From Trematomus loennbergii (taxonomy: Eukaryota > Chordata > Actinopteri > Perciformes > Nototheniidae), in NCBI GenBank assembly GCA_012861695.1, contig JAAOOA010000002.1, positions 34,365,244-34,429,243 on the forward strand: a stretch of DNA of 64,000 nt. The letters are read 5' to 3'. The position numbers and the translations under genes were made by a program. Shown here piece after piece: positions 49,798 to 62,614 of the stretch. The notes below the pieces were generated by a model. That model was not told the origin of the DNA. It searched no databases and worked only from the letters and a program-made list of their open reading frames with translations. How positions within the stretch are numbered: the stretch's first letter is position 1; every line of letters begins with the position of its first letter.

Positions 49798-52257
49798 GAT
49801 CAATTCATCTTTGGCTGTCTTTAAGTATTATATTTAGGTGATTGAAAGTTTTTCATGTGAAGATATAAATAAACGCTGATGGACAGAGAAGTCTGGCCTG
49901 TTTGTTAAGGTAGACACATATTTTTACATCTTAAACTCACACTTAAGACTGTCATTACAACAGAAATCAAAAGGATGCAATTAGTTTACCGAGTAACTTT
50001 AAATTGTAAGTAGTTAGAAGTTGCAAAAATGTTTTGTGCAAATTCTGTGATTACATTTGATCACATATTTATAATTTCTAGGTTGCTTTGAAGATCATAA
50101 ATTATTCCATCCCCCCACAGAGACACTAAATGAAACTATATTTGAATACAATAAAAGCACAACTTAAATCTGTTGTATTACTGTAACACTGTGGCACCTT
50201 TATCTGTAGGAGGTAGTGAAGAGATCATAATCATCATCGTAAATCAACCAAACCTGTTCAGCAGGATGACAACCGTTTTTTAACAGCTGATTGCACACAA
50301 AGAAAATGTTCAACATAACACAGGTTAGAACATATTTGTGTTTCCTCGAGTTAGAAAAATGTTGCTCACTGTTGTTCACTGAACTTGAACTGCTCACCTG
50401 ACACTCGATATCTCTGATGGTCTGTGTGCAGAGACTCCTGCCAAGGTCAGCAAAGGAGCATTAGCAAAACTTTATTCATCCTAACATTAACCTGCAGTCT
50501 CTTCATAAAGGCCAAAGGTCATATAACTCATCCCTTGTTGCATATCTTAGTATGTTTGATCCCTATCAACTTGCCTTAGTGCTGTGAGGGTTAACCAGAG
50601 TGCCATATGGGCCAGCTGAGCTTGCCATACCAATTCAACCATGGAGAAACCTTGCTGGCACTACAGGAGGTGATTAGCAAGGTGGAGCGTGTTCAGAGGC
50701 TTTTGTTACTCCACAGACTTTAGTTACATCTTTGTCAGCAGCCTCTTTTGTCCAGCAAGACTCAAATTGGGCAATTTTCTTGTCTGTCAGCTGATTGTTT
50801 TGTGCTATTGGGCTCTTTCACCTGCGTGTCTCTGCATCGCTTCATAGAAAACCTGGTTATTTCTGCACGGAGAAAATAAACAATGTGAAGATTCAATATG
50901 ATAATTATTAAAATGCAAAAGCTGCCCTCGTTGAAGCATACACAAAATGTATATTACATTGAATTAGTGTACACAAGTAACACATGGCACCATACATTTA
51001 AAGCATATACTGAATGTAAACACAGCTGATATAAAGAGCCTGAGTCTTGTCTGTAAAGTGTCAGCTTTGACTCGTATCTCTAGGTTAGGAGGTGGGTTAT
51101 CTCTGCATTGTCCCCCAGAATGGTCACTTGTATAGCAGATTATACAGAAGAGTATCCATAACAGCATCCGGTAGTAGAGCAGGTATGGAGTGATACTTAG
51201 CGGGGGTTGTCATGTAATAAATGTCTGTAGGTAAATGCACAATCAAAATGTTTTTCCCATTCATACTGTATTTAACTTTAGGATTCTTTCACTGATTCAA
51301 TATTATACCTTTCCAATATCATACTCTCTTATTATATAAACTATATATAAGTATATAGATATTTGAGGTATTTTTTGGGGTGGTCCTTTCCTTCCAAAAC
51401 CTAGAAGTGACATTGGCAGAATACACCAAACAACTGTCTCATTTTTATTAGAGCTGAAACGATACATTGAATATCAACCAATCAACCAGTCAATTGACAT
51501 AAAATAAATTATCAAATGTTCCCCAGGTCCAGCTTCTCAATTCTGATGTTTTGCGTCCTTTTCTTGTCTTTCGTAAGAGTCAGACTAAATGTCTTTCTGT
51601 TTTGGAGTATAGGTCTGACAAAACAAGACAAATAATGAGATTGTGACAAATACTTTTTACAATATTTTGACATTTTAAAGTTTCAATGTATGCATGAATG
51701 TAATGAATCTATTTTACAATTTGAAATCCGTTGTGACGTTTTTGTGTGTTGTGTGATGCAGCAGCGTAGATCCCAAATTAATTTCCCTGCAGGAGAATAA
51801 CGTTTTTCTTCTTTTAAAAGCTTAATTGATTAATTGCAAAAATAAATCTATTAAAAAAAAACTCCTTGAAACCCTAATTCCTAAAAAATGTAAAAAAATC
51901 TCTTCACATGAAAAATCTAATATAATTTACAAAACCCAACGAGACACTTTAAAAAAGTTCTGAATAGAAAGCTGTAACGATGACAGGCCCCGCATCAACA
52001 CCACACCGGACTTAGGAAATAGGCCTTGTTTTCCATTTTGAAAATGTTTAGTAACATTGCTAGAAAATATCTATTTGAATAACAAGTCAGTAACAATCCA
52101 AAAGGATCTTCCCTGCAGTTATTTTTTAATAGGACACTTGTGCCGTTTAATCCCTGAGAGAAAGCAGGTCTGACCAGTTTAGCAGGAGCCGCTTGATACA
52201 AACGCTCCTGGCTTTTCCACACAACACTAGTCCAATGCCAACCAGCTGTCAGACGGA
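49798..52257. other. Intergenic between vps37d and ucp gene
   Basis: No exon is recognised on either strand. AATAAA near 49866 could serve vps37d as a distal poly(A) signal. TTTATT near 51440 (AATAAA on minus) could serve the ucp gene. Otherwise the DNA is AT-rich with nothing recognisable. Confidence 0.4.
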
Positions 52258-55200
52258 TCAGAGTGAAGGCTCCATGGACTGTTGAAATCTCATGACACCT
52301 CTCTTAATCTGCTCGAAGCTCACAAACATCACAATGTTCCAGGAACCCAGACGAAGAAACGAGGGCACAAATCTAAAAAGGAATCAGAGGAATAAAAACA
52401 AAAATGGCGGTTTACATTGACTTTTTGCTCTGTCAAACATTTGTACTACTGAATCTGACATGCACACTGTTACATACCCCTTATAGAAAGCTGTGGGTCC
52501 CTCTTTCATCAGCATGGTTAAAGCACAGTTCATCGCCCCGCTGTACTTCCCAGGCGTTGAATTCATGAATCGTGTTTTCACCACATCCACGGGAGACGCT
52601 ACAATGGTGGTACAGAAACCTGCTGCGAAGCCGGCTACAAAGTGACACGGCATGTTGTCTGTTGGAAACAAAGTGTTCTTTAGGGGCCACAGTAAGTGAT
52701 ATAATGTGTCGGAAATGCTGAGGAGTCATGTTAAGTGTCAGGACTGACCTGTCATCAGCTTGTTCTTCAGGATGAGCTCTTTGATGATGTCATACGTCAC
52801 CAGCTCGGAGCAGTTGACGATGGCATTACGAGTTATGTTTGGCAAGGCACCTGAAAAGACAGTTCAAGATTTTAGATTAAGAGATATCTTTTGATTTTAA
52901 TTTACACATTCTCCTTGTCATTTCCTGGCTTCAATATTACCCACAATGCAACTCCAACTGCTGACTACTGTGTGTTGTGCAAGTCGAAAAGCTCTTTCCT
53001 TTCCAACTCCACACCACTAGGTTTATTTGTCTCAAATGAAATCGCTTGAGGCTATTTATCAAGTTTTAGCAACAACAGGATTATAGCACTTTTCACATTT
53101 GCTGTATTTCTTTTCAAGGTCTGCAAACAAATGTTGATGTGTAAAATGACTAGGGTCCCCCTTTAAAGGTCCCATATCATGGCCATTTCTACTGATCATA
53201 ATTCCATTGTTGAGGTCTACTAAAATAGATTTATATTATGCAATTTTCCAAACTCACATGGTTTCTCATACAGCATCTCTGTAAAGTATGTGTATTCACC
53301 GGTATTCACTCTCTGTCCTAAACGGCTTGTTGGAGCTCCGGCCCCCCCCCCCTGTGAGCCCAGTGTGCTCTTGATTGGTCGGGACGTTGCGAGGCTCGCT
53401 GCTCAATGATCTGGCTTACATGGTGTGGTTTCCGGGTCGGCGATACAGCGGGACAGCGTGAAACTCATCCTGAGCACACACAAACACTCACAGCCGAAGT
53501 AAAAACAATAAGTGTGGCTTGATATTGAGTAAGAAAAAGGTTTATAAACGCTGTGAGAATGGGTCTGCGGAGAGCATTTCTCCGCGATCCCAACTCGTCT
53601 ATTACCAACCAGGGAGCTCTATGCAAGTCAATGGGACTCCCTGTTAGTTGAAAATGTACGCTAAAGGTCCTGGTGTGTGAGGAGCTCCGCAGATTGGTCC
53701 ATTTTGGTCCCCGGAAGAAACAATTGGAAAAAGAGAAATGTCCAACGAGGCGTTCTGGGGCAGCATAGACAGGTATTTTCTGTGTTAAGAGTTTTACTCG
53801 CTACAGGGTGTACTTTGAGGGTTTTTGACTCTGCAGACCGTTTACATGCATAAAAACCTTCATAACACACAAGGGGACGGGTAATAACAAGAAAAGCATG
53901 ACATGGGACCTTTAAGGAGGGGCTTTTTTCAGGTTCAACATCATTGACAAAAGATGTAAAAATATAGGTTGAGGATGTTAACTTGATTTCTAAAATGTCG
54001 GCTGAGTAAAAATCACTGCAGTGCTGCTTAACATTTGAGGATTTTCAGACTTTGCAACAGGAATTCATTTTTCCAACATCAAGTTACCTTTCCAGAGCCC
54101 TCTGACACCCTCGTCCCTGGCGATGGTCCTGTAGGCGTCGAAGGTGCTGCTGTATCTCTTCACAGAGCCGCTCTCCAGCAGGCGGCTCTGAGCCTGGAAC
54201 CTGATTTTCACCACATCAGTGGGCTGCGCGAAGGTCACCGCCATCGCCCCGGTGGTGCAGCCCGCCATTATCCTAGTCCCGATTCCTGCACCTGTGATAC
54301 AAGCAGAGGCGCTTGTTTTTCTCTGATGCAACACAAGGATGTTAACACAATGCTTAGAGACTGAACAAGGGTGCAGTTTTGATAATTATTCAATATTTTA
54401 TTGAATTAGGACGACACATAGATAGATAGATAGATATCCCAAATTGGGAAATTATTGGGTTACAGGATAGAACTGTGTTTAGGCACTGTCTGGGTTTTAT
54501 ATGCCTTTGAATTAAATATTTAACATACAAACCATCAACAAGAAATACTACATCCTGGATTTCCTTTAAATCTATAGCTTTAATTTAGCTTTTAATAATT
54601 TAACACCCAAGGCACCAATAGCTACTGAAGGAGCACATTGTTTACTTTGAGGACACAAAGATGACAGGAACTATTCTCCAGTCAAACTGGTTTGACTGGT
54701 TCCCTGCAGGCGTACACTGATATGAAGACTGAACCTGGAGTGAAGAAGTAGTTAAGCTTATTATGTGCCAGAGGTGGAACAGAACAGTCCTTATATATTA
54801 GGCAAAAACACAAATATAATCCCTGAAACAGGAATTTGACCTTTGCCCTGCATCCTGGAGCGGTCTTTCTGTAAATGGTGAGCCCAAACGTCCAGCTTTA
54901 TGATGAGAAATGTGTTACATTTATCCTACAGCATCAGTAATAGGATAATGCAGTCTAACTCGCCACACATGCAATAAAGCAGGGCTTCTCAAACTCCGGA
55001 CCGAACTGCAAATCAATCCGGACCGAACCCTGTGTCCCATTATAAAAAAAGAAATTCTGATTCTGATGTAAATTACTGTATATTTGCTTGTGTCTGACGC
55101 GTTGTGAAAATGAACGTGCATATATATTTACTTGTGTGCGAGCGAAGTTAACCGCAAGTTTACCTTGACTTTCTAATGCTTCTAATGCCTTTTTTGCCGA

Positions 55201-58033
55201 GGTTCAAGGCATTGGCTACAGACAAACAGTGCCATTTTTCCCACTAGTTCAAGCCACCATACTGTATGTATGCATTGAATGTGTGTGTGTGTGTATACAG
55301 GGGCGCCATTTGCCGACAGGCAAGGCAGGCAAGTGCTTGGACCAGAAGGGGGCCCCCAAAGAAGTAGTGATGTGTCGGTCGCGAACGAGCCGATTCTTTT
55401 GAACGGCTCTTTGGTACGAACGAGGGGAACCGAGTCCTACTTGGTGAGAGCCGTTCTTGTTATCGTTCAATCGTTGGTCCGCACTCACTGCCTGCCAAAA
55501 TCCACTCGCCTTTTAAAAAGCTTGATTTTGTTCCCCAAACGTATTCTGTGAAGACCCGCCCCTACTCTGATTGGTAGGTTTCAGCATGAGGAGTGAGATA
55601 GGGTGGGTCTTAACGGAATACGCGCGAGAGAGAAGTCATAACAAGTGGTACAGGACAGGTAGACGATGTGTTTTTCGGATGGAAAATGAGCCAAACGCGA
55701 AAACGCAGCAGCATTTGGATGCACTTCAACCAAAACCCAGGCAGTGATAAAGCGCACCATTTGTAAAGGCAAAATATCCTTTAAAGCAGGGTCAACAAAT
55801 AATCTCCATCGCCACTTAAAAACACAGTATCTAATATTAAGAGTTGCATGAATTTCATTCAAGGCAAGGCAACTTTATTTACTTAACACATACAGAGGGT
55901 AAATTCAAAGTACATTCACTGACATGATGACATGGATATGGCGCCACCTTGTGTCATGTTTACAATGCCGATTATTGACATTAGGTCTGGCAATACAATC
56001 AATCATTATCCTGGTGATTATTTTGCAGATAAACCTAGAAACCTTAAAAAAAACAGCTCTTTTGAACGGCTTAAGATCCGGCTCCCTTCAAAGAGCCATA
56101 ATTCCCATCACTACAAAGAAGGTCCACAGCAGGCACGTGCACACATAGCCCCTGCCCTTTTTCTTCCTCCAGAGAAAGTGCCCTTTTTCCCCCTTTTTTT
56201 AATTAATTTTTATAAATGAATATATATCTACTGCTGTTTGCGCACAGTTTCCCTTTCCAAAAATATATTGATTGAATACAAAATATCAGGTCGGGAGATT
56301 AGACTGTGAAGTTCCGTAGCTCTCCCTCCCTCCCTCCACGTCTCCTGCACAGCGGTGCGGACATCGGCAGTCACTTCAGACAGACAGGTAGCAGCACCTC
56401 CCACTTTACTGTCCCATGTTATGCCGGTTTTTCTTGGCTTATTTTGAAGGTGACTGGTGATGAACAAATTACTAAACTGCCAGTGCCTCGAGTTTACAGC
56501 TAATTAACTAAAAGACAATAACAAATATAGTTAACTAAGGTAGGCTACTAGCTAATGGATAAGTTAGCTCAAGGTTTAGCTAAGGCAATTAGCCTTAAGG
56601 GGAGACACTTAAAGTGAATACAGTAAAATATCTATCTAATAACGTCATCACAATCGCCCCATTGATATGCAAATGAGGCGTTAACTAGGCCTAATTAAAA
56701 TGCGCTCATTTGCATGCAGTTACCAAGGCATTGCAGGGAAAAGCATAAAACAAAAAAACATATCACCTCACAACTTCCCCAGATAGTTACTTACGTCAAG
56801 TCAGTATTTTCCCCGGAAATCTTATGTTTAAATGCAGATTAGCTTTAAATCTATAGATGAATTCAGACATGGTAGTAAAACGAACACCATTTATATGTGT
56901 TTCTTGGAAGTTTTATTTCCATTAGAGTGAAAGAAAACATGGAAGCAAAATAGACCAAAAATAACATGAATAAATAAATTGACTTTACTGGCATTTATCC
57001 GGACCAGTGACCTTGTATACAATTCACAAGTGGACCTTTAATAAAACAGTTTGAGTACCCCTGCACTAAAGCATCTTCAAGGTGACATGTTTAATCCCAG
57101 CAATCATTTTGTTTGCAACTGCAGGTCAGAATAAGTGATGGAAAGAGCTGCACTGATTGGTTGACTGTCTGTTAAAACATGGACACATACTTTCTGAGCC
57201 TCTGCTGTAGAACTGCTTCATGCTGTCGTACAGGCCGATGCGTACGGAGGCGAAGCTCATCTGTCGGTGCAGGCCTGCCACCAGACCGCTGTACAGGCTC
57301 CTGGGGCCCTCGGTCTTCACCATGGTGAAGATGGTGCCGAACACACCTCGGAATTTCACCCTCTGGCCTTTCAATGAGGGCTTAGATTCACCTTGAATCT
57401 GAAGTGACATGAATAAACAAGTTTCAAAAAGTTCACTTGAGATCAAATACAAATGTGCCTTTAAGGTTGCTATAATATCAGTCTCTTATGGCGTTTATGG
57501 ACATAGTGATTTCCTCGTTTGTTAAGTGTTACGCCATAGGTTTGACATGTAGCAACAAGCACTGGTGTTATGTTGTTCCCCCTGTACAGTGCCTGCCTAA
57601 AACCAAAGCAAGAAGCAGATGCCGATACCACTGAGGATTTGTCTTGTTCAATGAATTTGGGGATATAGAGACTTGAGGAGGGGATGTTATCAGTTAAAAA
57701 TGTATTGAAGTAGAAGAGGAAATAACTACAAAATGGAAAAACTTGTGTATCTTTTAACCAATAAGTTATATCCCAGCATTGGTAAAGTGTTTTGACAGCT
57801 TATATCCAGCTAGCTAACACAGGTAAATGAAAACAAAGGATACAGATGTTTTAGGTGGCTATAATATGTTGGGGGATAATTCATACACTTGAGGTGATGC
57901 TGCTCACCTGCAGTCGCACTTTGGCTGTGTCCAGAGGGAAGGTGACCAGGTCGGCCACACAGCCAGCTGCTCCGGCGGAGAAGACTTTGACAGCGACTGA
58001 TGGAGCCAGATCAGCAGATCCTCCAACAACCAT
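52258..58033 (-). CDS. ucp3: Mitochondrial uncoupling protein of the UCP1-3 group (6 exons)
   Basis: Exons (minus): 58033-57908, 57398-57191, 54291-54088, 52850-52749, 52658-52478 and 52372-52258; all borders are GT/AG and phases agree, giving 311 aa, the family's usual length. UCPs are six-helix inner-membrane carriers of the SLC25 family that mediate regulated proton/anion transport. All three carrier signatures are present ([30 protein letters not shown]), plus RMSF-type motif [31 protein letters not shown] and the matrix/nucleotide-binding region [19 protein letters not shown]. The N-terminus [18 protein letters not shown] is divergent. Adjacency to c2cd3 matches the tetrapod UCP3 locus, while [11 protein letters not shown] recalls UCP1, so paralogue choice is tentative. 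Introns 2 and 3 are swollen by transposons. Confidence 0.88.
53167..53911. mobile_element. Family B MITE, copy 2, in ucp intron 3
   Basis: A 745-bp uninterrupted copy starts AGGTCCCATATCATGG and ends ...GCATGACATGGGACCT, with TTAA on both sides (53163-53166 and 53912-53915). It is in the opposite orientation to the copy at 36080-37859. It shows the empty-site sequence of the nested hAT in that copy. Confidence 0.85.
54980..57063. mobile_element. Family E hAT-type element in ucp intron 2, host to a second hAT
   Basis: The left end is CAGGGCTTCTCAAACTCCGG and the right end ...AACAGTTTGAGTACCCCTG, imperfect inverted repeats of the classic hAT CAGGGG...CTCAAAC form. Flanks are CAATAAAG (54972-54979) and CACTAAAG (57064-57071), an 8-bp duplication with one mismatch. 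The interior is non-coding and contains the family D element at 55365-56113. Confidence 0.75.
55365..56113 (+). mobile_element. Family D hAT non-autonomous element, copy 2, nested in family E
   Basis: A 749-bp element starts TAGTGATGTGTCGGTCGCGA and ends ...CCCATCACTA, flanked by a perfect 8-bp duplication CAAAGAAG (55357-55364 and 56114-56121). It is about 90% or more similar by eye to 37914-38685. The same BED-finger remnant is readable ([20 protein letters not shown], then frameshift, then [20 protein letters not shown]). Confidence 0.88.
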
Positions 58034-59231
58034 GATTTAGCTCAGAGGATGCACAAAGTGTTGTGAAAAAAAACCAGGACGAGCAGACAGCGCATTCAAT
58101 AATTATTTCCTACAATTAAAGTGTTCAATCATGCTAACTCTCTGCCGCTCCATTACGGATCCAGGTGAGTTAGCTCCTGCAGCCGCAGTCAAGTTTCCGG
58201 GATTAAAAAAGTGTGTCTTTTGGATATTGTTGTGCTATTAGCCATAAAAACAAAGCTCCAAACTCTCCACTTTAAATAAAATAACTGCCGGTCGGTCACA
58301 ACAACGAATAACAGCTCATCTCGAACCAGCCGGCAGCCGGGGGTTGTCTCTCTGCTGCTGCACCGCCCTGCACACACGCGCGCAAAAACACGCACGCACG
58401 CTGCTCCACGCATGTGAGGAGCGGTGTTTTAGTTACCTCGGTAAATACAGAGCATTTGGTCAGGATATGTCCTTAGAACTGTCTCATAGTCATAGACCAA
58501 AAAAAAAACGGTACAAGCCAGGAAGTGCCATGTCCCTTATTTGCAAGACCTCTCAACATTCAAATAAAATGTATTTTTTTGTAGCTTTTTTCACACTTTA
58601 AAGTAAGGTGTCTCTTTTGGTCTGGAACATAACAACGTGTTTTATAAGAAGTCCCTGGGGGCGTAGGTGTCAGACATTTGTATTTGGGAACATAAAAAAA
58701 AAACCTTTGTATTACTCTGCACAACAACATCTTGAATACCTAATTTATAAAGTCTATGCAAAATATGTACAACTTATGCTAAAGTAAGACTTTTAACCCC
58801 CCTGGGAATAATTATATAAAGTATGCAAGTATGCAAGTAAGCATTATTACATTACATTACATGTCACTTGTTAGACACTTTTATCCAAAGCGACTTACAT
58901 ACTCAATACTGTGAGCAATCCCCACAGGCATGTCCAGTTGTATCACCTCTGTACTATAGATATTGTTGCTTGTGTCTTGATTTAAGTTTCTTGTAATTTT
59001 GAATCGTTTTTCAGCTATCTGGCCTTACGAAAACAGAAATGTGCAACCGCCAATGACGCACAGGTTCAAACAGGACATAATGTGACCTGAGGCCTGTATG
59101 ATAATAAAAAAAATTCAAAAAGGTATCCAGTGTTGCAACAATAGACAGTTAATATTTATTTATAAAAATACAAATGTCACCTTGAATTTACATTATCTAA
59201 AATCACCCAGCTGTACACATTTCGAGCACCA
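58034..59231. other. ucp promoter side and intergenic region up to c2cd3 3' end
   Basis: The GC-richer block at about 58310-58420 probably contains the ucp transcription start (minus strand). The rest is AT-rich and non-coding, with the dispersed repeat at 58843-58930. Confidence 0.4.
58843..58930. repeat. Common teleost dispersed repeat (ATTACATTACATGTCA...AGCGACTTAC)
   Basis: ATTACATTACATTACATGTC followed by ACACTTTTATCCAAAGCGAC and TTACATAC is the familiar teleost interspersed motif (usually written TTTTATCCAAAGCGACTTAC). Class is not determined here. Confidence 0.65.
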
Positions 59232-62027
59232 CTAGTGATTGCCTTCAAAGTGGGCTGAAAATATTTTTGCTATTCTTTCAGTCTCTTTCTTCATGGATGA
59301 CGGGGACATGTTGGGACGCTGTCGAGGACCTCTGTGATTTGGAATGTGAGGCCCCTGTGGAGAGGAAAACAGACAAACCTGTAGCGTGAATAACATTTAA
59401 TCTTGTGCTCAAAACAAACAGGCCAACCTATTAATGAAAGGATTATTTATTGCGTGTTTGAGGTGTGAGGTAACAAATGAGTGACTGTTCAAACACAGCA
59501 AGCCTTCCTTTAGTTTATGTTGATTGGTAGACTGTTTAACAGGCATGTCACATGACTGTTGTTGGTGCAAAGAGCTCAATTAGGAGGTATGCAACAAGTG
59601 ACTAGCTCGAACCGGTTCTTCAAAAAGGTAATTCCATGCCTCCTCAAAGTTTAACATCTCCACATCTGATATCACCACACCCTTTTGACGGCCCTGTTTA
59701 CAATGGAGTGACAGAAAATACCTTTACCTCTGTACAGCTGGCTGGGCGGGCCAATCTGTTTCACACTAGGTCTGAACAACTCCCAACATTACATGAACAT
59801 TCTGCATAAGAACACCATTTTAAAATTGCAATTTTTGATATGTTATTTTTTTTTAAATCTGGCGCCACATGCATGTATTGGAGCTAGCAGTTATATCACA
59901 GCCAGTGATCACGGGTTTGGCCTGGTTGAAATGCAATCACCATGTTTACATATTATATTGTTATAAGAGCAGCCTAGCTCCCTTTGGGAAACCTGGGTGT
60001 AGTTAGTCAAATAATAAATGCTGCAGCTTTTCACGAGTTCAAAGTAAAGTCTGTGTGTCCCAACTGCCAGTTAGAGTCAAGGGGGTTAGGCTTTGAGTTA
60101 TATAGCATTTCAGAGTTGAGGGGCCATATGCACTTTCATTTGTGGGATTTATTGTAACCGACAGGAGATCGGTTAGATTCCTCTTCTCTTTTCTATATCA
60201 ATGTTCACTCCAGGCCTGCTGTTCTACAGTGCTTTATTTTGTTCAGATGTATTCAATTAAGTCATGATGATACTACTGTGGTTGAAGGTTTTTGCAGTTA
60301 AATAGCTTCATAAATAGATGTTAAATGTTACCCTTATTTGACCCTGCAGAGTACTTGCATAATGTGCCTTCTTAGGTTTAGTGAATATTAACAGTGAATA
60401 TGATTTCTGTTATGATACTATTAAGTCTCTGTCTTGTGAATATACAGAGTCAATTGACATGTAATAAAGGCAGCTTAAAACTGAGCTATGAGTCAGATCT
60501 ACTTGCTTGGACCTATAAGGAGGATTAAGGGCATACTAACCACTGTGGCAGGTTTAACTCACGATGTGACATTTAAAAAAAAACACTAGTTACCTGTCTG
60601 GTTTTATTTAGCACAGACAGGTTAAGACTCTTCAAACTACTTTGTCCACTCCTTTCCCAAAGCTAAAGGCTGGGAGGGGAAACACATTAGCGCTGCTATA
60701 GAAACTGTGAGGGCAGATTAATGACACATTTTCATTTGCAGTGTAAAACCCCTCGGTACAATCAACACCATATATACTCATGATCATATAACAGTATGTA
60801 CAGCAGCTATTTGAAATATTTGTACAAGTCAGAAAGTGGGAGGGCCCAAAGCTGTTAATGCTGGAAGTTAAATGGCACTGAACTTTAGTTGGTACACAGT
60901 ATCACTGTTCACGACTGGTCTCTGCTCAGTTTGCGTCATGTGTAAAGTCATCTAATAATAACCCCCTGCTTTGCATGGCGGTTCTGTTTTAATGTCAGTG
61001 ACTGTACATTCTGACATATGACTTATTTCTTAAACTATGAATGGAAACAAGTAAGTCTTCCAATAGGTATTATTAAGACACTTGCCAAAAGAATGAAGCT
61101 ATAATTAAAACTAATGTATTTAGGTATGATAAGGAAGTGAAATTAAAGGGGAAGGGAGAGTGAGTCAGTGTGGATGCAGGGAGTTGAGTTGTTGACAAAT
61201 ACTCACCAGGTCAGTAGCCTTGTTGGAGAAAGAAGGAGCTAAACGTATGACTCTCATGGAGGCCTCCAGTTGGTGAGAGGGAAGGAAGAAATTAGGAACC
61301 TCCACAGGGGCAGAGCTTCATGTAGAATGTTAAAGCGTCTAAAATGTGCCTGCTTCAGTGATATACATACAATTACAATACACATTTTAGAACTACATCA
61401 CACAAAGAACCAGTGAGACACCTGTATGTTAAGACAGAAAATGCCTGTGGAGCAAAGTGTTCCAAAAAAACTGAAATGTTACTCAAAGATCTAAACAATT
61501 TTTCCATTATTTTAGATCTTGGATGACCTTTTCAAACAAATAAAAGTAAAATGTAATCTTAAATCCTAAAACACAAATGCAAATCAAGGATACAGTTGGG
61601 TTGGAACATCTTGATGGTCCAGGGAGCATGAAGCATCATGGGTATCTGTGGCGTGCAGTGTGGTGGGTGAAGGAACTCGGTCACCTGACCCTTCGTTGGG
61701 GCTGCTGGGTTCTTTCGGTGGTCTCTCGGCTAAAAATGGTATTGTCCTTTCACCGTCTGTGTCTGAAGAGTCTCCAGCTGATCCATTAAAACTGTCACTT
61801 TGCTGATGTTCACTTTCTTCTCTGCTCTCATCTCCACTATGGGTTAGCAGTTCTACCGTTTCCTCTTCCTCGTCCTCATCCTCTCTCAGATCGGGCCCCT
61901 CTGGTGGCTCAGGGCTCTCCACAGACACCAGGTCAGGCTCTGACATGATGCTGGTCCAAGGGCTGGTTTTGTCCGTTAACGAAGTCACCTCGTTCAGAGG
62001 CCTCGGGTTCACAACCTCATCGTAATC

Positions 62028-62061
<34 letters not shown>

Positions 62062-62389
62062 GCTTCTTCATCCTGTGAACAACCTGTACCATCTTGGTCT
62101 GCTCCTTCTTCGTTTTCATCTTCTGACACGGTAAGCGTGTAGCTTCGTTCGTCCTTCTCTCCCTCAGGCTCAGAGTCTGACTGGGCTTCAGACGTCTTTG
62201 GCAGTGGCGAGTGCAGGAGTGACACCTTTTCCTCTTCTTCTTCTTCCTCTTCCTGGAATAAATGTGAAGCTCTGCGTGGACTGGAGACACTCTCCGGGAT
62301 AGTTTGAGGGTTGTTGTCTCCAACAAGTGAAGTTGCTGAGCTGCTTAGGTGGTCTGAAGGAATTGTTTCCAGGTGGGATCCTCGCAGAC
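59232..62389 (-). CDS. c2cd3: C2 domain-containing protein 3, C-terminal exons (partial)
   Basis: Minus-strand exons 62389-61594, 61315-61207 and 59354-59232 (stop TAG at 59234-59232). The large exon encodes a disordered acidic tail with E-rich and D-rich runs, including ten consecutive Asp, then EVVNPRPLNEVTSLTDKTSP-WTS. It splices by CT|GTATCC into SAPVEVPNFFLPSHQLEASM-RVIRLAP and ends ...MKKETERIAKIFSAHFEGNH. The motifs NPRPLNEVTSLTDKTSPW and VPNFFLPxxQLEASMR are what I recall of the vertebrate C2CD3 C-terminus. C2CD3 is a centriolar protein needed for distal appendage assembly and ciliogenesis. It neighbours UCP3 in tetrapods, as here. A tentative 22-bp exon at 62614-62593 would join in phase. 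The rest of the gene lies off the right edge. Confidence 0.75.
62032..62061. repeat. c2cd3: (ATC)n trinucleotide run coding poly-Asp in c2cd3
   Basis: About ten ATC units on the plus strand, read GAT on the minus strand, encode an uninterrupted Asp run in the acidic tail. Repeat length is likely polymorphic. Confidence 0.9.
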
Positions 62390-62614
62390 CTGTGTGAAGA
62401 GGACAGTGATGTTGTTAGCAACACAGATGTTTTTTCCTTCCCATATTTTATGTCATACTTTGTAAGGTTTGAACTTCAGAGGGATTGCCTCCACATGGAA
62501 GATAGCAGCTATTGGGGCTAACACAACTAAAAGGGTTAATAGACCAGACTAACATAAACAAGGCAAAGAGTAGCTTGGATTATAACACTCACAGAGGGAG
62601 CTTGACTCCATTCT

